The position numbers and the translations under genes are program-made. The notes beneath the pieces are model-generated. The model was not told where the DNA came from, did not search any database, and saw only the letters and a list, made by a program, of their open reading frames with translations. From an uncultured Cytophagaceae bacterium (GTDB lineage Bacteria; Bacteroidota; Bacteroidia; Cytophagales; Spirosomataceae): a stretch of DNA of 64,000 bases. Where the stretch lies: contig CAIVPF010000073.1 of NCBI GenBank assembly GCA_903907745.1, positions 16,744-80,743 of the forward strand, given 5' to 3'. Numbering within the stretch: the stretch's first letter is position 1; each line of letters opens with the position of its first letter. Shown piece by piece: positions 59,035-64,000 of this stretch.

Positions 59035-60051
59035 TTGGATATTCCACAAAGCCCAACATCGCCGATTCCCTTACTTTATGACAATCACGGTCGTGAAATG
59101 AGCTATTTGCGATTAGCCGTGACGGACCGTTGCAATCTGCGCTGTTCATATTGCATGCCAGCTGAAGGAATCGCCTATTTGCCATCGAAAAAATTATTGA
59201 GCTGGGAAGAAATGCTGCGTATTGTCCAGGTTTTGCATCCGATGGGCATCAAAAAAGTGCGTATTACGGGGGGTGAACCCTTTGTTCGGAATGGGCTGAT
59301 GGATTTTTTGACTGAATTAAGTCATTTAAAAGACCTGGAAGTTTGTTTAACGACGAATGGGGTTTTATTGGAATCTCAAATACAAAATCTCGCCGACTTA
59401 GGCATCAAATCCATCAATTTGAGTTTGGATGCCTTAGACCGGGATCGATTTTTTCAAATTACGCGTCGGGACGATTACGAGATCGTTTACCAAAATCTCT
59501 TAGGCTTAATCGAAGCTAATTTTCATGTTAAAATTAATGCGGTGGTCATGCAGGGAAAAAATGAGGCGGATATTTTGGCCTTAACGAATTTTGCCAAAGA
59601 CCATCCGGTTTCCGTACGCTTTATCGAGGAAATGCCTTTTAATGGGTCGGGTCAATTAGAACCCATCCTGCATTGGAATCACCAACGTATTTTTTCGGAA
59701 ATCCAACAAGCTCATCCTGACATCCAAATCATGCCAGGTTCAATCGGCGAGACTGCCACGAAATATCAAATTCCTGGTTTTTCCGGGGATATCGGAATTA
59801 TTGCAGCCTTTACACGGACATTTTGTGGGACTTGCAATCGCGTTCGGGTGACGGCTTTGGGTCAGGTGAAAACCTGTTTGTATGATGATGGGGTTTTTGA
59901 TCTAAAGGAATATCTCCGCGCAGGAGCGAGTAATGAAGAAATGGCGGACACCTTTTTGCGCTTATTTGCGCAAAGGCCGCTGAATGGTTTTGAGGCAGAA
60001 AAAAATAGAAAAGGGGTCATTCAAGAATCAATGACCTCGATAGGAGGATAA
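59035..60051 (+). CDS. moaA: GTP 3',8-cyclase MoaA
   Basis: LLYDNHGREMSYLRLAVTDRCNLRCSYCMPAEG, KVRITGGEPFVRNGL, FCGTCNRVRVTALGQVKTCLY. TTG at 59035 proposed because the ORF-track start (59005) lies in the predicted promoter. Confidence 0.93.
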   Translation: MDIPQSPTSPIPLLYDNHGREMSYLRLAVTDRCNLRCSYCMPAEGIAYLPSKKLLSWEEMLRIVQVLHPMGIKKVRITGGEPFVRNGLMDFLTELSHLKDLEVCLTTNGVLLESQIQNLADLGIKSINLSLDALDRDRFFQITRRDDYEIVYQNLLGLIEANFHVKINAVVMQGKNEADILALTNFAKDHPVSVRFIEEMPFNGSGQLEPILHWNHQRIFSEIQQAHPDIQIMPGSIGETATKYQIPGFSGDIGIIAAFTRTFCGTCNRVRVTALGQVKTCLYDDGVFDLKEYLRAGASNEEMADTFLRLFAQRPLNGFEAEKNRKGVIQESMTSIGG

Positions 60052-60053
60052 GT

Positions 60054-61034
60054 ATGGAACAGATTTCACATATCATCGATCGATTTTCAACGCTCAAGGT
60101 CATGGTCATCGGAGACCTCATGATCGATGCCTATACCTGGGGAAAAGTGAGTCGGATTTCACCCGAAGCACCCGTGCCCGTGGTGAATGTCACCAAAAAA
60201 GAAAGCCGTTTAGGCGGTGCCGGAAATGTGGTGCTCAATGTGGCGAGCCTCGGCGCACAAGCCATCGTTTGTTCAGTGGTGGGTGATGATGCGGCGGGAT
60301 TGGAATTATTTGCGATGCTTCGGGCGCAAGGTTTATCGGTGGATGGATTAGTGACCGAATCGGGTCGATCCACTTCGGTGAAGGAGCGTGTGATTGCGGG
60401 TTCCCAACAATTATTACGTATCGATTCCGAAACCGAACAGGCCATTAGTTCTGAAAGTAAACATACATTATTTGCGTATATCGCTTCGCAATTAGCGAAG
60501 GTCGACATCGTCATTTTTGAAGATTATGACAAAGGCGTTTTGAGCGAGGATTTGATTCAATCCGTCATTCAATTAGCTAGATCGCTTTCGATTCCCACGG
60601 TCGTGGATCCGAAGAAAAAGAACTTTTTTGCCTATGCGGGCGCGACGCTTTTCAAGCCGAACTTACATGAATTACGTGACGGTTTGCAGGTGCATCAAAG
60701 CCGCTTTGATGCCGAACACATCGCTCAGACGGTGGCGGATTTTAAGGCTTCCCAACAATTTGATGGGCTGTTTTTAACTCTTTCTGAACGAGGCGTGTAT
60801 CTGGATTTTAAATCGGAACAAGTTTCGATTCCAGCACACATTCGTCAAATCGCGGATGTTTCGGGTGCCGGCGATACGGTGATTTCCATCGCGGCCTGCG
60901 CTTTGGCGGCAGGGGCGAATGCGTATCAAATGGCTTCTTTGGCCAATTTGGGTGGGGGTTTGGTCTGTGAATCTTTGGGCGTAGTGCCTATCGACAAAGA
61001 ACTTCTCCGAAAAGAAGCGCTTGCGAATCTATAA
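60054..61034 (+). CDS. PfkB-family kinase, D-glycero-beta-D-manno-heptose-7-phosphate kinase-like (RfaE1 domain)
   Basis: VMVIGDLMIDAYTWGKVSRISPEAPVPVVNVTKKESRLGGAGNVVLNVASLGA; DVSGAGDTVISIAACALAAG; no nucleotidyltransferase (HldE C-terminal) domain. Confidence 0.9.
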   Translation: MEQISHIIDRFSTLKVMVIGDLMIDAYTWGKVSRISPEAPVPVVNVTKKESRLGGAGNVVLNVASLGAQAIVCSVVGDDAAGLELFAMLRAQGLSVDGLVTESGRSTSVKERVIAGSQQLLRIDSETEQAISSESKHTLFAYIASQLAKVDIVIFEDYDKGVLSEDLIQSVIQLARSLSIPTVVDPKKKNFFAYAGATLFKPNLHELRDGLQVHQSRFDAEHIAQTVADFKASQQFDGLFLTLSERGVYLDFKSEQVSIPAHIRQIADVSGAGDTVISIAACALAAGANAYQMASLANLGGGLVCESLGVVPIDKELLRKEALANL

Positions 61035-61047
61035 TGCGCTTATTATT

Positions 61048-61440
61048 CTAGGCTTCCTGCACCCAAGCCGTAAATTCGATTTCCACTTTGTATTGCGGTG
61101 CGATCAGCGCGGAGATTTCGTAAATACCCGTGGTCGGTTTTACTTGACCAAAAAAGTGGGCATGCGCCTTCGCGATGTCCAAATTTTTCGAAATGTCGGT
61201 GGTGAAAATACGAGTCCGAACCACATCATGGATGGAGGATCCAGCTTCTTCTAACACGACGGCAATTCGCTCGATGATGTTATAGGTTTGTGCGTAAAAA
61301 TCATCGGCTGTGACTTTCTCGCCATCGATGAGCGCAACCGTCCCCGAAATCTCTACTAAATTTCCCGTTTTCACGGCACGGCAATAGCCGAATGTTTCTT
61401 CGAAAGGAGAACCGCTGGCGATGTTAAGGCGTTTTGTCAT
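61048..61440 (-). CDS. RidA family protein (YjgF/YER057c/UK114)
   Basis: GNLVEISGTVALIDGEKV, TYNIIERIAVVLEEAGSSIHDVVRTRIFTTDISKNLDIAKAHAHFFGQVKPTTGIYEISAL. Confidence 0.92.
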   Translation of the reverse strand: MTKRLNIASGSPFEETFGYCRAVKTGNLVEISGTVALIDGEKVTADDFYAQTYNIIERIAVVLEEAGSSIHDVVRTRIFTTDISKNLDIAKAHAHFFGQVKPTTGIYEISALIAPQYKVEIEFTAWVQEA

Positions 61441-62216
61441 ATCAGATTACTAATTTTTTTCCAAAGGGCTGGTTTGGCTTGTTTTACGACTTCACCAATC
61501 ACGATGATCGCCGGATTGCGAAGGTCTTCTTTTTTGGCCAAGTTTTCAAGATCCTCGGCCGTGGAAATACCAATTTTTTGATTTTTCATCGTGCCGTTTT
61601 GAATGATGGCGGCTGAAATTTCACCTTTGCCATATTCCTTACATAGCGCGGCAATTTCCCCAATCCGATGCATCCCCATCAAAATCACCAAGGTAGCCGT
61701 GGATTGTAAACCTAATTTTAAATCTTCTGGCAAAGAACCGTCGCTCTTCGTTCCTGTCATCACCCAAAAACTTTCATTCACCCCGCGCATCGTCAAGGGG
61801 ATTCCGGCTGCTCCAGCGACCGCATAAGAAGAACTAATTCCAGGAATGTATTCAGTGACTAATCCGAAGCGTTCGGCATATTCGATTTCCTCCTGGCCTC
61901 GGCCAAACACAAATGGATCGCCACCCTTTAGGCGAACCACATGACCTAAGGCATAGGCTTTTTCAACGATCAAGAAATTGATGGCGTCTTGCGAGTGGCT
62001 TTGGCCGGCGATTTTGCCAACAAATATTTTTTCAGCCGTCTCTTTCGCATGGCTTAATAATTCCATATCCACTAAGGCATCGTATAAAACCACTTGCGCG
62101 GAGGCAAGGGTTTTGATGGCTTTTAATGTGATTAACTCAGGATCACCAGGACCGGCGCCTACGACGCTAAGTCGGGGCTGCGGTTCTAAGTTCCTGAATT
62201 CATGTAAGTTTTTCAT
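61437..62216 (-). CDS. cobA: Uroporphyrinogen-III C-methyltransferase
   Basis: RLSVVGAGPGDPELITLKAIKTLASAQVVLYDALV, LKGGDPFVFGRGQEEIEYAE, IPGISSSYAVAGAAGIPLTMRG. Confidence 0.95.
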   Translation of the reverse strand: MKNLHEFRNLEPQPRLSVVGAGPGDPELITLKAIKTLASAQVVLYDALVDMELLSHAKETAEKIFVGKIAGQSHSQDAINFLIVEKAYALGHVVRLKGGDPFVFGRGQEEIEYAERFGLVTEYIPGISSSYAVAGAAGIPLTMRGVNESFWVMTGTKSDGSLPEDLKLGLQSTATLVILMGMHRIGEIAALCKEYGKGEISAAIIQNGTMKNQKIGISTAEDLENLAKKEDLRNPAIIVIGEVVKQAKPALWKKISNLI

Positions 62217-62229
62217 ATAGGTAGGCTGA

Positions 62230-64000
62230 TTAAGCTTGGCGATATTGTTTGGCGATTCTTAAAAAATCGGCTGCTTCTTGGATGTATGCATTTGCAAAGG
62301 CTTCCGAAGGCTCCTTTTGATTGATTTGTAAGGCAATGTCCGACATGGTTTTGCCACCTAAATCCACTTCGCCCGTTTGCACAAAATGCTCATCAAATTT
62401 CGAAATTACCCCCATTTGAGTCGACACATTCACACTCTTATCTAATAACAGCGCTTTGGCACCTGAAATAAAGACACTGTAGGCATGGTAAATCGAATCC
62501 GCCCAGCGCTTATCGGCGAGGGCTAGTTCGGCCCACTCGAATTTTTCTTGGGTTTCAAACAACAAAGTTGCCACTAAATCGATCATCACCCCGGCACATT
62601 CACCCACTCCAATTTCAGTGGCAAAACTATCACTCGCTCCCCAATCAATGAATTCGTCGTCTACCAGATTTTGTAAATCGGCTAGCGGTTTTAATAAAGT
62701 GTAAAAATATTTTTCACCTTGTCGGTCGTAATATTCATGGAAATATTCACCTGTTTGTCCATTTTCCTCATAATTATTCAGAATTACGCGCAAGGCTTCC
62801 GGTCCTCGTTTGGAAGGGACTTTGATTACTTTATCGGCAATTTTCCCTTCGCCATGTCCAAGCGTCGCGCCACCCAAAAGCACTTGCAATGCGGGCAAAA
62901 CGCGTTTGTCCGGAGCTTTTAAGGAAGATCCGTGAAAGCCGATGGACGCCATGCTGTGTTGGCCACAGGCATTCATGCAACCCGAAATTTTGATTTTCAT
63001 TTGGCTTTCATGAATCAAATCTGGGAAATCCTGGCTGATGACTTCTTCGAGTTTCGAGGTAATATTCGTCGAATCCGAGATGGCCAAATTACAGGTATCC
63101 GTTCCGGGACAAGCCGTAATATTTGCGATCGAATTAGCCCCCGGAGCTGCTAGGCCATGGGCATCTAAAATTTGATACACATAGGGAAGATTCGCGGTCG
63201 GGATACATTTTAGTAACAAGCCTTGATTTATCGTAATCCGAATATCATCGCCGATATAGCCTTTCAGCGCCTCGATTAAGGAACGTGAAACTGTGCTTGA
63301 AATATTGCCATTTAATATACGCACATAGGCGCCGTGTAAACCTGCCTGTTTTTGTTCGAAGGTATTGGTGGCGATCCAGGTTTGATATGCTTGGCTAGTT
63401 GGCGCAGGTACATTCGAAATCTTGTCAGGCCTTTCGACCTCCCAGGCAGCAGCGTCTGAAATCTCCACCGAATGATTTTTTAAGGCCTTTCTTTCTGCTT
63501 GCACGAATTCCATGAAGGCCTGAAAACCAATTTTTTGAATCAAAAATTTCATGCGTGCTTTGTGGCGAGAATTCCGTTCGCCATGGCGATCGAAAACGCG
63601 TAAAACGGCTTCGATAAACGGAATGACCTCATTTTCAGCTAAGAAATCATAGGCGGTATGGGCTAACATGGGTTGGGCGCCGAGGCCACCGCCCACGACC
63701 ACTTTAAATCCACGAAGGCCATTTTGTAGCGCAGGCACAAATCCCAGATCGTGTAAATAGGCTAAGGATGTATCCTCGCTTGTATTGGAAAAGGAGATTT
63801 TGACTTTACGCCCCATTTCTTGGCAAATCGGATTTCGCAAAAAATAACGAAAAGCCGCATCTGCATGAGGACTCACGTCAAATAATTCTTTCGGATCGAT
63901 CCCCGAGGTAGGGGAGGCCGTGATATTTCGTACTGTATTTCCGCAGGCTTCGCGCAACGTAATATCGTCTTGTTCTAATTGAGCCCATAATTCCGGGGTC
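62230..64000 (-). CDS. Nitrite/sulfite reductase (siroheme), C-terminal HEPN-like region; N-terminus beyond window edge
   Basis: REACGNTVRNITASPTSGIDPKE, GLRGFKVVVGGGLGAQPM, CPGTDTCNLAISDS, KISGCMNACGQHSMASIGFHG (4Fe-4S/siroheme cysteines). The reading frame stays open from 63957 to 64000 (PELWAQLEQDDITL...). Confidence 0.92.
   Translation of the reverse strand, partial: TPELWAQLEQDDITLREACGNTVRNITASPTSGIDPKELFDVSPHADAAFRYFLRNPICQEMGRKVKISFSNTSEDTSLAYLHDLGFVPALQNGLRGFKVVVGGGLGAQPMLAHTAYDFLAENEVIPFIEAVLRVFDRHGERNSRHKARMKFLIQKIGFQAFMEFVQAERKALKNHSVEISDAAAWEVERPDKISNVPAPTSQAYQTWIATNTFEQKQAGLHGAYVRILNGNISSTVSRSLIEALKGYIGDDIRITINQGLLLKCIPTANLPYVYQILDAHGLAAPGANSIANITACPGTDTCNLAISDSTNITSKLEEVISQDFPDLIHESQMKIKISGCMNACGQHSMASIGFHGSSLKAPDKRVLPALQVLLGGATLGHGEGKIADKVIKVPSKRGPEALRVILNNYEENGQTGEYFHEYYDRQGEKYFYTLLKPLADLQNLVDDEFIDWGASDSFATEIGVGECAGVMIDLVATLLFETQEKFEWAELALADKRWADSIYHAYSVFISGAKALLLDKSVNVSTQMGVISKFDEHFVQTGEVDLGGKTMSDIALQINQKEPSEAFANAYIQEAADFLRIAKQYRQA

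Noticed and set aside
60015-60037. GGTCATT/AATGACC hairpin at the end of moaA as a terminator
   Set aside because: No U-tract on the plus strand, the next gene follows 2 nt after the stop, and no minus-strand gene needs it nearby.
1-64000. CRISPR arrays, tRNA/rRNA genes, transposons, prophage or defence islands
   Set aside because: No regularly spaced repeats, cloverleaf-like segments, transposase/integrase ORFs or recognisable defence proteins were seen by eye; intergenic space is mostly too short. A tRNAscan/Infernal run would be needed to be certain.

Overview
The window looks like an ordinary chromosomal segment of a Bacteroidota bacterium, probably Cytophagales-like. This is inferred from T9SS-type C-terminal domains, TAnnTTTG promoter elements, an exbB-exbD-exbD-tonB operon and the HEPN-type siroheme reductase layout. 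It is densely coded on both strands with about 50 protein-coding genes. I saw no rRNA, tRNA, CRISPR array, transposase, integrase or phage module.

Main blocks:
- gpsA (partial), GH2 glycosidase, and a fused rhamnogalacturonan-acetylesterase/GH28 polygalacturonase.
- MoxR ATPase, EttA-like ABC-F, DUF349 protein, mpl and a SpeA-like decarboxylase.
- glpK-glpF, ruvB and prolyl oligopeptidase.
- A T9SS cargo protein divergent from a histidine kinase/response regulator pair.
- serS, lysC, ribH, glpD and cutC; a stand-alone ftsZ; an M28 peptidase, a thioredoxin-like protein, YifB/ComM and an S66 peptidase.
- A three-gene GT2/polysaccharide deacetylase/GT87-like operon.
- exbB-exbD-exbD-tonB, then a PstS-like lipoprotein and a TPR protein.
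- A planctomycete-like DUF2231-LRR / PSCyt1-PSCyt2-LamG-PSD1 / DUF1501 operon.
- A large T9SS cargo protein and a sugar-isomerase-like TIM barrel.
- A moaD-nuoL-nuoM-TM2 run, then moaA, an rfaE1-like kinase, ridA, cobA and a nitrite/sulfite reductase (truncated by the window edge).

The items I most want checked are the haem-less DUF2231-LRR / multi-domain cytochrome / DUF1501 operon, the stand-alone divergent FtsZ, the nuoLM pair detached from the rest of nuo, the GT2-PDA-GT87 operon, and a small unlisted lipoprotein ORF at 12393-12524. None of these is proven to be a new system. All family calls come from motif recognition by eye, with no database search.
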